From positions 93,914 to 157,913 of the forward strand of contig CALUUK010000005.1 of NCBI GenBank assembly GCA_944323955.1: a stretch of 64,000 nucleotides of DNA. Reading direction: 5' to 3'. A program made the position numbers and the translations under genes. Shown in pieces: positions 27,082-36,048 of this stretch. The DNA is from Candidatus Gastranaerophilales bacterium (GTDB lineage: Bacteria; Cyanobacteriota; Vampirovibrionia; Gastranaerophilales; Gastranaerophilaceae). The notes under the pieces were generated by a model. That model searched no databases, had not been told where the DNA came from, and saw only the letters and a list, made by a program, of their open reading frames with translations. Numbering within the stretch: position 1 is the stretch's first letter; each line of letters begins with the position of its first letter.

Positions 27082-27846
27082 TCACCTTATGCTCTCAAGT
27101 ATATTCACTGTTTTAAATCTTTTCGGGGAATAATATTCTATATAATTTTTAAGTAAATTAATGCAGCTGTCACATATTTTTTCTGTTACCAGATTATCAT
27201 ATTTTGTAGTTGTTTCAAATTTTTCTTCTGAAATTACGGATAAGAATTCTTTTATTTTATACGGGATTTTTATTCTTTTTGACACTCCGTCAGCACAATT
27301 CTTGCAAAGCGTTCCTCCGTTTTCAACGGAAAAATAAATATCATCTTTACCAAGGGGCTCCAGACATTTTACACAAGAATCAAGTTCAATTGAATAACCT
27401 GTTATATTCATTATTTTAAGCTGAAATTTCAGCAGGCATAACATAATATGTTCTTTTTTTTCTGCTTTTGAAATTTTTTCAAGAAACGAATAAAAAAGAT
27501 TAAAAATTTCTTCACTGTTAGGGTCATTTTCTATGCCGAAATTGCTTACTATTTCACTTGCATACATTGCATAGAACAATTTGTTCATATCTCTTCTTAG
27601 ATTAAAGAAGGTGTTAATTGCTTCGGCCTGACATATTGTATCAAGGTTTCTGCCTTTGTTAAGCATGAGTTTATTTGCAACAAGCATGTCCATTCTTCCG
27701 CCGAGTTTACTTGCCGGTTTTTTTATCCCCTTTGCAACCCCTTTTATTAATCCTTTTTCTTTTGAATACATTACGATTATTTTGTCTGCTTCGCTTATAC
27801 TGTAGGATTTCAGGTTTATGACATTTGTTGTAAACCTATCTTTCAT
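27082..27846 (-). CDS. recO: DNA repair protein RecO
   Basis: 254 residues. An N-terminal OB fold (NVINLKSYSISEADKII, VAKGIKKPASKLGG) and a C-terminal helical domain with a zinc site, C..C near residue 155 and CKNC near 178, match RecO, the mediator that loads RecA with RecF/RecR. recF is also in the window at 58.1 kb. It sits between pilT and deoC with short spacers. Confidence 0.92.
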   Translation of the reverse strand: MKDRFTTNVINLKSYSISEADKIIVMYSKEKGLIKGVAKGIKKPASKLGGRMDMLVANKLMLNKGRNLDTICQAEAINTFFNLRRDMNKLFYAMYASEIVSNFGIENDPNSEEIFNLFYSFLEKISKAEKKEHIMLCLLKFQLKIMNITGYSIELDSCVKCLEPLGKDDIYFSVENGGTLCKNCADGVSKRIKIPYKIKEFLSVISEEKFETTTKYDNLVTEKICDSCINLLKNYIEYYSPKRFKTVNILESIR

Positions 27847-27852
27847 TAGAAA

Positions 27853-28941
27853 TTAAAAAACCTCGCTTCCGGAGTATACTCCTCCGATATAATGTTTAAG
27901 TTCAATTTCATTATCGGAATGAGCAAGTGCAACTTCTTCAGTGATAAGATGATTTTTAACAAGATGATAAAGGCTTTGGTTAAAAGTGAGCATATTATCA
28001 TATCCGCCCTTTTGAACCAATTTATAAATTTCTTCAAGTTCATCTTTTTTCATAAAATCTTTAATTGTAGGAGTTGAGAAAAGGATTTCCGTTGCAGGTA
28101 TTCTGCCAATGCCGTTTGCCTGCGGAAGCAGTTTTTGTGAAATGCTTCCTCTGAATACTTCCGCGAACTGACTTCTTATCATTTCTCTTTCATTAGGATT
28201 GAAGAAACTCAAAATACGGTTAATTGTCTGAACAGCATTAAATGTGTGCAGCGTAGCGAATATAAGGTGTCCTGTTTCTGCTGCGTGAAGGGCACTTTCA
28301 ACTGTTTCTTTATCTCTTATTTCACCGATTAATATAACATTCGGGTCTTGTCTTAAGGCAAACTTAATTCCGTCAATATAATTCGGAGTATCAATTCCGA
28401 TTTGACGCTGTGTCAAAATGGATTTTTTACTTTTGTAAACATATTCGATAGGATCTTCTATTGTTATTATATGTTTTCTGAAATTATTATTAATATGGTT
28501 CAGCAATGCGGCAATTGTTGTTGATTTACCTGAGCCTGCCACACCTGTTACAAGTACAATACCGTTATCAAAATGGGTAAATTTTTCTATCATCGGCGGC
28601 AGATTGAGAATATCAAATGTTGCGATATTATAAGGAATAATACGTATTGTCATAACTCTTCGTCCGAAAGACATTGCAACATTGACCCTGAAACGGGCTA
28701 AGTTTTCGATTTCATACGGAAAGTCAAAATCATAAGAATATGAGATTGTATCACGCATTGATGACGGTGCCATTTTTTCTATTGCAGCATTTATATCTTG
28801 TTCCGTCATAGGTTTTGTTTTTATTTTGACAATATTACCGTCAATTCTGAATGACGGAACATCATCAGAAATGCAGTGTATATCCGATGCTTTTAATTCT
28901 ACAGCTTTTTTCAGCAAAGTATTTATTGAAGTCTCGCCCAT
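27853..28941 (-). CDS. pilT: PilT-family twitching/retraction ATPase
   Basis: 362 residues. Features are an N-terminal PAS-like domain (ELKASDIHC), Walker A GVAGSGKST (about 130), the Asp box TIEDPIEYV, Walker B RQDPNVILIGEIRD and the His box ATLHT. These are the complete secretion-ATPase signatures, and the size fits PilT, which depolymerises type IV pili. The ATG has AAAAGGT about 8 nt upstream. No pilus structural genes lie next to it, though a degenerate PilB-like gene is at 41.5 kb and a pseudopilin-like fragment at the window edge. Confidence 0.92.
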   Translation of the reverse strand: MGETSINTLLKKAVELKASDIHCISDDVPSFRIDGNIVKIKTKPMTEQDINAAIEKMAPSSMRDTISYSYDFDFPYEIENLARFRVNVAMSFGRRVMTIRIIPYNIATFDILNLPPMIEKFTHFDNGIVLVTGVAGSGKSTTIAALLNHINNNFRKHIITIEDPIEYVYKSKKSILTQRQIGIDTPNYIDGIKFALRQDPNVILIGEIRDKETVESALHAAETGHLIFATLHTFNAVQTINRILSFFNPNEREMIRSQFAEVFRGSISQKLLPQANGIGRIPATEILFSTPTIKDFMKKDELEEIYKLVQKGGYDNMLTFNQSLYHLVKNHLITEEVALAHSDNEIELKHYIGGVYSGSEVF

Positions 28942-29022
28942 ATTTTAATACCTTTTCATACCGTTTATTATGATTATATTCTTTTTTTTAGAATTTGAAA
29001 AGCGATAATACCCGCATGAAAT

Positions 29023-29793
29023 TTAGCTTTTATTTTGTGCTGTTTTTATTTTCGCGGATTTCCAAAGATTATCCCATTCCTCCAATGAAAGCTGCTCGGG
29101 TGCTTTGTTTGTTGATTCTTCCATCATACGAAATCTTTTGACAAATTTCTTATTGGCGCTTAACAATGCCTGTTCGGCATCTATATTATTCCATCTTGCA
29201 AGATTAACAACCGCAAAGAGTATATCGCCAAGCTCTTCTTCTTTATCTTCACGGGAAGATGCTTCGGAAAACTCTTTTATTTCTGATAAAACACAATCAT
29301 AAAGTGATTTCTCATCAGGCCATTCAAAACCGACATTAACGGCTTTTTTGCTGATTTTCTGTGCACTCATAAGTGCCGACTGTGCTTTTGAAATTCCGTC
29401 CATTACGGATTTTCTGTGCGGTTTTTCTTCTTTCTTTAATTTTTCCCAGTTATCAATAATTTCTTCCGTTGATCTTACTTTAATATCTCCGAAAACATGA
29501 GGATGTCTGTGCACAAGTTTATCAGCGATTCCTTTTGCAACATCTTCTATATCAAAGACTTTTTCTTCTTTTGCTATCTGAGCATGCAATACAACTTGAA
29601 GAAGAACATCTCCCAATTCTTCTCGTAAATGTTTCATATCGTTATCATCAATGGCATCAACGGCTTCATATGCTTCTTCAAGCATATTTTTCCTGAGTGT
29701 TTGATGGGTTTGTTCCCTGTCCCATTTACACCCGTTTTCACTTCTTAAAATATCTATTATCTCTATTAGTCTTTCAATATTAGGATAGTTCAT
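29023..29793 (-). CDS. mazG: MazG nucleoside triphosphate pyrophosphohydrolase
   Basis: 256 residues with two MazG folds: the first with EEAYEAVDAID and LREELGDVLLQVVLHA (about 35-75), the second with KEEELGDILFAVVNLARW (about 180-200). The family converts NTPs to NMPs and clears aberrant nucleotides. The C-terminal LEEWDNLWKSAK is typical. The ATG overlaps the hisG stop by 1 nt. Confidence 0.93.
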   Translation of the reverse strand: MNYPNIERLIEIIDILRSENGCKWDREQTHQTLRKNMLEEAYEAVDAIDDNDMKHLREELGDVLLQVVLHAQIAKEEKVFDIEDVAKGIADKLVHRHPHVFGDIKVRSTEEIIDNWEKLKKEEKPHRKSVMDGISKAQSALMSAQKISKKAVNVGFEWPDEKSLYDCVLSEIKEFSEASSREDKEEELGDILFAVVNLARWNNIDAEQALLSANKKFVKRFRMMEESTNKAPEQLSLEEWDNLWKSAKIKTAQNKS

Positions 29794-30659
29794 TATTTCA
29801 CCATCTGATCCACTGTCATGATAAGAATACCTTTGCCGCCCAGCTTTTTAAGTTTAGCTATGCTGTCAAAAACTTTATCGGCATCAACAACTACATGCAT
29901 TACGACATTTTTATCATCGCCTGCAAGTGTCATTAGTGTAGGTGAAGACAACCCGGGTAAAAATGCTCTTATATCATCCAGTGAACTTTTTGGCACATGG
30001 GCCATTAAATATTTCTTTTCTCTTGCATCAATTACTGATTTTAATGCCTGAAGAACAACCTGTGTTTTTTCTTTTTTGTCTTCGTTTAAATTCTTGTTTG
30101 CAATTACAATCGCGGTTGATTCTAAAATTTTGTCTATAATTCTTAATTTGTTTGATTTTAAAGTTGAGCCTGATGATGTAATATCAACAACCACATCCGA
30201 TAAACCAAGTCTCGGTGTAATTTCGGTTGCTCCCGAAATTTCTATAATTTTGGGTGTTTTCCCCAGTTTTTCAAAATATTCTCTTGCTATGTTAGGAAAT
30301 GAAGTTGCAATTTTAAGATTTTGCGGAAGGTCCGATGATGTTTTATAAGAGTCTTCTTCTTTTACGGCAACAATCATTTCGCAATAACCGAAATCAAGGT
30401 CCATTATTTTATCAACATCTGCTTTTAATTCCGTTAATATGTCAAAACCCGTAAAGCCTATATCTGCAATACCGTTTTCAACAAACATAGGAATATCTTG
30501 AGTTCTGACAAAAATTATGGAATATTTTTTATCTTTTGTTGTTACCTGAAGGCTTCTTTCATCTTTTGACGGAAAGACAAGCCCGGCACAGTTAAGCAGG
30601 TCATAAATTTTTTCAGACAATCGGCCTTTGTTTGGGATTGCAATATTTAACATTTCCAT
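29793..30659 (-). CDS. hisG: ATP phosphoribosyltransferase, long form
   Basis: 288 residues. IAIPNKGRLSEKI at the start, the PRPP-binding segment VVDITSSGSTLKSN near 155 and a C-terminal ACT-like regulatory domain (about 210-288) match the long HisG, which is allosterically inhibited by histidine and needs no HisZ. It catalyses the first step of histidine synthesis. Other his genes are not adjacent. It overlaps mazG by 1 nt and lies 14 nt after the LCP gene. Confidence 0.93.
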   Translation of the reverse strand: MEMLNIAIPNKGRLSEKIYDLLNCAGLVFPSKDERSLQVTTKDKKYSIIFVRTQDIPMFVENGIADIGFTGFDILTELKADVDKIMDLDFGYCEMIVAVKEEDSYKTSSDLPQNLKIATSFPNIAREYFEKLGKTPKIIEISGATEITPRLGLSDVVVDITSSGSTLKSNKLRIIDKILESTAIVIANKNLNEDKKEKTQVVLQALKSVIDAREKKYLMAHVPKSSLDDIRAFLPGLSSPTLMTLAGDDKNVVMHVVVDADKVFDSIAKLKKLGGKGILIMTVDQMVK

Positions 30660-30673
30660 TTCATATTCCTTTT

Positions 30674-32017
30674 TTATTCTTGTTCTTCAAAATTTTCAGT
30701 ATCTTTTATTGTTATAACAATGTCACTTGTTGTACAAAAACTTCTTACGGGTGCATGAACAAATTTAAATTCTGCAATTTTCGGAACTTTTCTTCTTATT
30801 GTTCTTATTATATCCGTTGAAATCTGTGTGTTATAACCTATAATCTCGGATTCGGAAATTTGTGCGGCTCTTCCCATGCAATTTACGTCATACCCCAGAC
30901 TTTTAAATTGTTCTCTTATTTCATAAGCATTTATTTCCTGTTCACGTGTAAAGACTATGCCCAATGAAATATCATCTTCCGTCATATCCGCTTTCTTATG
31001 ATAAATAAGCCGATTGATTGTCTGCTGGGTTTTTTCCGGGTCCAGTATCCAATAACTGATAATTCCTTTTTTATTCGGACCGCCGGGAAGTGTTACAAAT
31101 TCAACTTTATTCAAATCTATTTCACGCGCAACAGATGCATATTGTGAAAGTTGATACAAATTCATGTCTGTCCTTGTGTAAAGACTTGCTATTTTTAAAA
31201 GTTCGGGAATTTTCTTTACAGTTTCAGGTGATTTTAATTGTTCTATCAGTGCTTTTACAAATTTCTGCTGTCTGTATACTCTTCCGATATCTCCAAGCAT
31301 ATCCTTTCTGAACCTTAAATACTGCTCGGCATGTTCTCCGTCCAGAATGTGGTTGCCTTTGTTGAAGTTAATATACAGATGGGCACTGTAGTCATTATAG
31401 TGCATATTTTGATCAATATATATCGGAACTCCGCCTATTGCATCAATTAATTTCCTTACTCCTTCGGCATTTACAATCATATAATTATGAATTCTTATTC
31501 CGAGAGTTTCTTCAATTGTCTTTTTTGTAAGTTCAATACCGCCAAGGGCATAAGCGGCATTAATTTTTTGTACACCGTGTTCATCTGCCAGATATACTTT
31601 ACTGTCCCGCGGTATGGATATGGCATTTACGCCTTTGCCTTGAAGGTCAATATTAAGAATAATCATTGTGTCGGAACGAACACCCGAGAACGGCAGAGTA
31701 TTCGGCCCGTTGGAATCTACGCCCAGAAGCAGAATATTTTGATATCTGTTGAGCATTTTTAAATTAAATTTTGATTGGGTTAAATCAGGTTTTTTACTGA
31801 TTTTTACGCCCTGAAGATTTTTATCCGTATAGCTTGAAATAATTGCTGAAATATTATCATAGTTACTTATTATGAACATTAAAAAAGCTGTTGCCGCAAC
31901 AACAAAAAAAGATATAAAAATAATTCTGAGCGTAAAAACAAATCCGCCTTCTTCGTTGCGCTCTTTATATTTTAAAAATACACTGTATTGCTCGTCTTTG
32001 TCTTTTAATTCAGTCAT
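30674..32017 (-). CDS. LytR-CpsA-Psr (LCP) family protein with LytR_C domain
   Basis: 447 residues: a cytoplasmic N-terminus, one membrane helix (about 28-50), an LCP domain with GVDSNG (about 97), SGVRSDTMI (about 109), ISIPRDSKVYL (about 137) and the Arg-rich LRFRKDMLGDIGR (about 237), then a C-terminal LytR_C domain (about 350-445). LCP enzymes transfer polymers from undecaprenyl carriers to peptidoglycan, consistent with uppS and glmU nearby. It is divergent from the gene at 32.1 kb and leads the hisG-mazG run. Confidence 0.9.
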   Translation of the reverse strand: MTELKDKDEQYSVFLKYKERNEEGGFVFTLRIIFISFFVVAATAFLMFIISNYDNISAIISSYTDKNLQGVKISKKPDLTQSKFNLKMLNRYQNILLLGVDSNGPNTLPFSGVRSDTMIILNIDLQGKGVNAISIPRDSKVYLADEHGVQKINAAYALGGIELTKKTIEETLGIRIHNYMIVNAEGVRKLIDAIGGVPIYIDQNMHYNDYSAHLYINFNKGNHILDGEHAEQYLRFRKDMLGDIGRVYRQQKFVKALIEQLKSPETVKKIPELLKIASLYTRTDMNLYQLSQYASVAREIDLNKVEFVTLPGGPNKKGIISYWILDPEKTQQTINRLIYHKKADMTEDDISLGIVFTREQEINAYEIREQFKSLGYDVNCMGRAAQISESEIIGYNTQISTDIIRTIRRKVPKIAEFKFVHAPVRSFCTTSDIVITIKDTENFEEQE

Positions 32018-32139
32018 TTTATAATGTCCTGCCCATCTCTTATAATATTACTTCAAAAAAAGAAAATTAGTATATGCCGAATGGGTGATTTATTCCCCGA
32101 GTTGAATATAATCCTTATTCATGCTTTTATTTAGATATT

Positions 32140-33387
32140 ATGGACGATAAAGATAATATTGTAAAAAATGCGGAGTCAAAAGTTTGGGAATATTTTAAAC
32201 TTGTTGACGAAATAAAAGAATATAATCAGGAAAAAGTATTAAAAGCATTTTTTGATAATAAAATAGGACTTGAACACTTTGCAAGCGTATCCGGATACGG
32301 GCATGATGATATGGGGCGTGAGGCATTGGATAAGGTGTTTGCCAATGTTTTTAAAGCTGAAAAAGCTGTTGTCAGAAATCATTTTGTTTCGGGTACGCAT
32401 ACTTTAGCGTGCTGTCTGTTCGGTAATTTACGTTATGGTGAAAAACTTATATCTGTTGCGGGTTCACCTTATGACACTATGGAAGAAGTTATAGGAACAA
32501 GAGGAGATAAAAGAGCATCATTAATCGGACATGGTGTTTTATATGAAGAAATTCCTCTTATTAATGATACTGATGTTGATTTTGAAAAAATAAAAAATAC
32601 TGTTGATAAATCTGTTAATATGGTTTTAATTCAGCGTTCAAGAGGTTATTCACTCAGAAAGTCGCTAAATATTGAAACTATAGGAAAGATTGTGAAAATT
32701 GTAAAATCGAAAAATCCTGAGTGTATATGTTTTGTTGATAACTGCTACGGGGAATTTGTCGAAAAACTTGAGCCATTGGAAGTTGGCGCTGACTTGATAG
32801 CGGGTTCTTTAATAAAAAATCCCGGAGGCGGTATCGTTGAAGCAGGCGGATATATTGCAGGCAGGGAAGAGTATGTTAATCAGGCGGCATACAGATTAAC
32901 GGCACCTGGTATAGGCAGTGAAGGCGGAGCTATGCTAAATCAGCTCAGACTTATATTTCAAGGACTTTTTATGGCCCCTTCAATTGTTTCGGAAGCGGTA
33001 AAAGGTGCTATACTTGCTTCTCAAGTATTTGAAGATATAGGTTTTGTTTCGACACCTAAACCGAACGAAATAAGGACGGATCTTATTCAAACCGTAAAGT
33101 TTGGAGCTCCTGAACCATTACTGGCATTTTGTAAGACCCTGCAGTCGTTTTCTCCGGTTGAGTCTTATCTTACGCCCGTACCTGACGGGGTCCCCGGATA
33201 CGACAGTAAACTCATAATGGCAGGCGGAACATTTATAGAGGGTTCTACTATTGAACTTTCCGCCGATGGTCCGGTAAGACCTCCTTATGCAGTTTATATG
33301 CAAGGCGGACTGAATTATGCTCATGTTAAAATTGCACTTAAAGGTATTATTGAAAAACTAAAGGAACAGGGAAATGTTCTTAGATAA
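32140..33387 (+). CDS. Methionine gamma-lyase-like ('aluminium resistance') PLP protein
   Basis: 415 residues. GYGHDDMGREALDKVFA near residue 52 and VRNHFVSGTHTL near 77 match the PLP family named methionine gamma-lyase family/aluminium resistance protein, common in Cyanobacteria and Firmicutes. The lysine of GSLIKNPGGG near 228 is the expected PLP anchor. The true substrate is not established for the family. There is no good Shine-Dalgarno; a TATAAT at 32107-32112 would give a roughly 20-nt leader. It overlaps obgE by 14 nt. Confidence 0.88.
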   Translation: MDDKDNIVKNAESKVWEYFKLVDEIKEYNQEKVLKAFFDNKIGLEHFASVSGYGHDDMGREALDKVFANVFKAEKAVVRNHFVSGTHTLACCLFGNLRYGEKLISVAGSPYDTMEEVIGTRGDKRASLIGHGVLYEEIPLINDTDVDFEKIKNTVDKSVNMVLIQRSRGYSLRKSLNIETIGKIVKIVKSKNPECICFVDNCYGEFVEKLEPLEVGADLIAGSLIKNPGGGIVEAGGYIAGREEYVNQAAYRLTAPGIGSEGGAMLNQLRLIFQGLFMAPSIVSEAVKGAILASQVFEDIGFVSTPKPNEIRTDLIQTVKFGAPEPLLAFCKTLQSFSPVESYLTPVPDGVPGYDSKLIMAGGTFIEGSTIELSADGPVRPPYAVYMQGGLNYAHVKIALKGIIEKLKEQGNVLR

Positions 33388-34639
33388 ATCAAGAATAAAA
33401 ATACTTTCGGGAAAAGGCGGCAACGGAATTGTTGCCTGGAGAAGAGAAAAGTATGTTGATAAAGGCGGGCCGGCAGGCGGTAACGGCGGCAAGGGCGGAG
33501 ATGTTTTCCTTGTTGCTACTGAAGATATGTCAACATTGATGGACTTTCAATATCAATCGGTATTTAAAGCAGAAAACGGAGAAAACGGATATATTAAAAC
33601 CCAGCACGGCAGATGCGGAAAAGATTTATATTTAAAGGTTCCCGTCGGTACCGTTGTTAAAGATGTAGAAACCGGAAAAATTATTGCCGATTTGGATGTT
33701 GACGGAAAAACAATTCTTGTTGCAAAAGGCGGCAGAGGCGGACGCGGTAATGCGTGTTTTGCAACTTCTCAAAAAAGAGCTCCTCAATTTTGCGAACCCG
33801 GAGAAAACGGCATTGAAAGGACACTTGAATTGGAACTTAAATTAATCGCTGATGTTGGGCTTTTAGGTATGCCTAATGCGGGAAAATCAACACTTATCAG
33901 TGCGGTAAGTTCCGCTAAACCTAAAATAGCCGATTATCCTTTTACAACTCTTGTTCCTAATCTTGGTGTTGTTAAAAAAGATAACGGCGACGGGTATGTT
34001 ATTGCAGATATCCCGGGTCTTATAGAAGGTGCATCCGAAGGAACCGGTCTGGGGCATGAATTTTTAAGGCATGTTGAAAGATGTCGTTTCTTAATTCATC
34101 TGGTTGATTTGACGGCAGAAAATCCCGTTAGTAATTATAAAATTATAAATGAAGAGCTTAGAAAGCATTCCGAAACTCTTTCAAAAGTTTATCAGGTTAT
34201 TGCGCTCAATAAAATTGATGCTGTTGATGAACAAACACGCGAAAATTATATTAAAGAATTTAAAAAGTTTTCCGATGATGTTTTCCCTATCTCTGCGGCA
34301 ACACGTGAAAATTTAAAAGAGTTTATGTATTTTGTTGCGCAAAAAGTTGATGAAATACCTAAACCGGTCATTGTTGTTGACGTTGAAGAAGATGATGGTG
34401 CATATGACAATGATGACAGTTCTTACAGCGTCTACAAAACAGATAAACATACTTTTGTTGTTGAAGGCGGAAAAATTTTCAGACTCGCCAATGTAACTGA
34501 CGGAAGAAATACGGAGCAATTATATAGATTTCAAAATATTTTAAAAGCCATGGGCGTTTTTGATGCATTGAAAGAAGCAGGTGTTCAAGAAGGAGATATT
34601 GTTAAAATAGGACATCTGGAGTTTGATTATCTGTATTGA
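33374..34639 (+). CDS. obgE: GTPase Obg (CgtA)
   Basis: 421 residues: a glycine-rich Obg fold (about 1-157, GGNGGKGGDV and KGGRGGRGN), a G domain with GMPNAGKSTLI (G1, about 166), DIPGLIEGA (G3) and NKID (G4), and a C-terminal OCT domain (about 345-421). It is involved in 50S assembly and stress control. AGGAACAGGGAA precedes the ATG inside the upstream gene, so translation is probably coupled. Confidence 0.96.
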   Translation: MFLDKSRIKILSGKGGNGIVAWRREKYVDKGGPAGGNGGKGGDVFLVATEDMSTLMDFQYQSVFKAENGENGYIKTQHGRCGKDLYLKVPVGTVVKDVETGKIIADLDVDGKTILVAKGGRGGRGNACFATSQKRAPQFCEPGENGIERTLELELKLIADVGLLGMPNAGKSTLISAVSSAKPKIADYPFTTLVPNLGVVKKDNGDGYVIADIPGLIEGASEGTGLGHEFLRHVERCRFLIHLVDLTAENPVSNYKIINEELRKHSETLSKVYQVIALNKIDAVDEQTRENYIKEFKKFSDDVFPISAATRENLKEFMYFVAQKVDEIPKPVIVVDVEEDDGAYDNDDSSYSVYKTDKHTFVVEGGKIFRLANVTDGRNTEQLYRFQNILKAMGVFDALKEAGVQEGDIVKIGHLEFDYLY

Positions 34640-34645
34640 TAAGAA

Positions 34646-35578
34646 TTAAACATGTTCGGCTCTTCTGTCAGACTTTATTATATGAATATTTCTGGTTTCG
34701 GAAAATTCCTGACGTGCTGCGGACAATTTTTCTTTAATTTCTTTGCTTATACTGCCTGAAGCAATTAATCTGTCTATAAAATTATTATTTAATTTAACGG
34801 CTTTCGGAAGCGCGCCTATTTCATCCAAAATATCTTTTATTTCGACAAAATCATATGTATATCCGCGTTTAGACTGGTAAATAAGAGTCTCACCGTTGGG
34901 GGAGTGAATGCTTTCACCGCCTTTTTCAAAATGCAGTCTGAATACCGATTTTAAGTCCTGCATTTCCGACTGCATAATTTGTACAGCCTGCTGGATCCTT
35001 AAATATCTTTCAAAAAGGTAATCGATATTCTCAAGCTGCTGAACCTGCCATGCATATTTTTTTTCATATAGCTTTTTTAGTTCCGGATATGCTTTAGCAA
35101 GTCCTTCTGTATCTGCCATTGCTCTGTGACGTGTAGAAAATTCAATGTTGAATTTTGTCATAAGGCTTTCGAGTCCGCAAGATTCCAGCTCCGGATAAAT
35201 TTCTTTAAACATCATCTGAGAGTCAATTCTTGTATTCTGAATTGGATTGCCCGTTTGTCTTATACTTGCTTCATTAATAAATGAATAATCAAAAATTGCA
35301 TTATGTGCAACTATGGGATAATCACCTATAAAATCAAGAATAAGAGGCATGACCTCGGCTTCAGTCGGAGCATCCTTGACGTCTTCTTCCGTTATTCCGT
35401 GAATGGCAATACTTGACTTTCTGATATGCTGTTCGGGATTTATAAGAGTTTCAAATCTGTCTTTCATTTTACCGTTTTCCAAACGAATAGCGGCAAACTC
35501 AACCATTCTTTCTTTTTTATAATCTAATCCCGTTGTCTCAACATCTAAAACAATTTCAATACATTTTTTTCTCGGCAC
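34646..35578 (-). CDS. DnaQ-like 3'-5' exonuclease with extra C-terminal domain
   Basis: 310 residues. The DEDDh exonuclease signature is complete: LDVETTGLD (Exo I, about 12), HNAIFDYSFI (Exo II, about 92) and HRAMADTEG (Exo III, about 152). It could be the proofreading epsilon subunit of Pol III or a standalone exonuclease. The last ~120 residues are helical plus a small beta segment (GETLIYQSKRGYTYDFVEI), not part of the core domain. The start is GTG at 35578 with GGGAG upstream. It ends 6 nt from the convergent obgE. Confidence 0.85.
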   Translation of the reverse strand: MPRKKCIEIVLDVETTGLDYKKERMVEFAAIRLENGKMKDRFETLINPEQHIRKSSIAIHGITEEDVKDAPTEAEVMPLILDFIGDYPIVAHNAIFDYSFINEASIRQTGNPIQNTRIDSQMMFKEIYPELESCGLESLMTKFNIEFSTRHRAMADTEGLAKAYPELKKLYEKKYAWQVQQLENIDYLFERYLRIQQAVQIMQSEMQDLKSVFRLHFEKGGESIHSPNGETLIYQSKRGYTYDFVEIKDILDEIGALPKAVKLNNNFIDRLIASGSISKEIKEKLSAARQEFSETRNIHIIKSDRRAEHV

Positions 35579-35620
35579 AGCCTGAAATCTCCCTCTTTTG
35601 AGATTATATCATAAAGTTTT

Positions 35621-35650
35621 TTGACTGGCAAAATTACCAAAAATTAATAT
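35621..35650 (+). promoter_or_regulatory. Candidate promoter of the 2-oxoacid:ferredoxin oxidoreductase operon
   Basis: TTGACT (35621-35626), 18-nt spacer, TAATAT (35645-35650). It implies a leader of about 185 nt. Confidence 0.4.
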
Positions 35651-35705
35651 TATTCTTTTTAGTAGTAGCAAAAATAATATTTCGGTGGTAACATATTACG
35701 GTATA

Positions 35706-35768
35706 TCTGAGAAAAATTCGCTAATATTTATCGTTTTCGAATTTTCTGAGCGACACCTTTTAAAGGTG
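35706..35768 (+). promoter_or_regulatory. Structured leader upstream of the oxidoreductase operon
   Basis: Two hairpins: a bulged stem GAAAAATTCG (35711-35720) with CGAATTTTC (35738-35746), flanked on both sides by CTGAG, and a perfect CACCTTT/AAAGGTG hairpin (35754-35768). Then about 70 nt run to the ribosome site. No terminator-like T run is seen. The class is unknown. Confidence 0.4.
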
Positions 35769-35841
35769 GATATTCGGACGGTAACAATAATGCGAAAGGT
35801 TCAATAACAGATTAGAATATGTCAAACATCAGGTGGTTACA

Positions 35842-36048
35842 ATGGGAAGAATAGTATTAAACAGAGATAAATGCAAGGCCTGTTATTTATGTGTTGACGT
35901 GTGCCCCAATAAGGTTTTACAAGCGGATGAAACAGTAAATAATATTGGGTATTATCCCGTTAAAACAGACAATAGTAAAACATGCATAGGCTGCGCTATG
36001 TGTGCAAGAGTTTGTCCTGATATGGCGATTGAAAAGGTGTACAGATGA
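35842..36048 (+). CDS. 4Fe-4S ferredoxin subunit (delta) of 2-oxoacid:ferredoxin oxidoreductase
   Basis: 68 residues with two CxxCxxCxxxCP clusters: CKACYLCVDVCP near residue 12 and CIGCAMCARVCP near 49, the binding sites for two [4Fe-4S] clusters that carry electrons to ferredoxin. I choose ATG 35842, 7 nt after AGGTGG, over the GTG at 35833. The stop overlaps the alpha-subunit start by 4 nt (ATGA). The gene order delta-alpha-beta-gamma follows. Confidence 0.93.
   Translation: MGRIVLNRDKCKACYLCVDVCPNKVLQADETVNNIGYYPVKTDNSKTCIGCAMCARVCPDMAIEKVYR

Noticed and set aside
35700..35841. TPP riboswitch upstream of the ferredoxin oxidoreductase operon
   Set aside because: Only CTGAGA and a loosely similar GGTAACAATAATGCG stretch are present; the conserved ACCTGAT and CCAGCG-type elements are not in the right order. 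Kept only as an unclassified leader.
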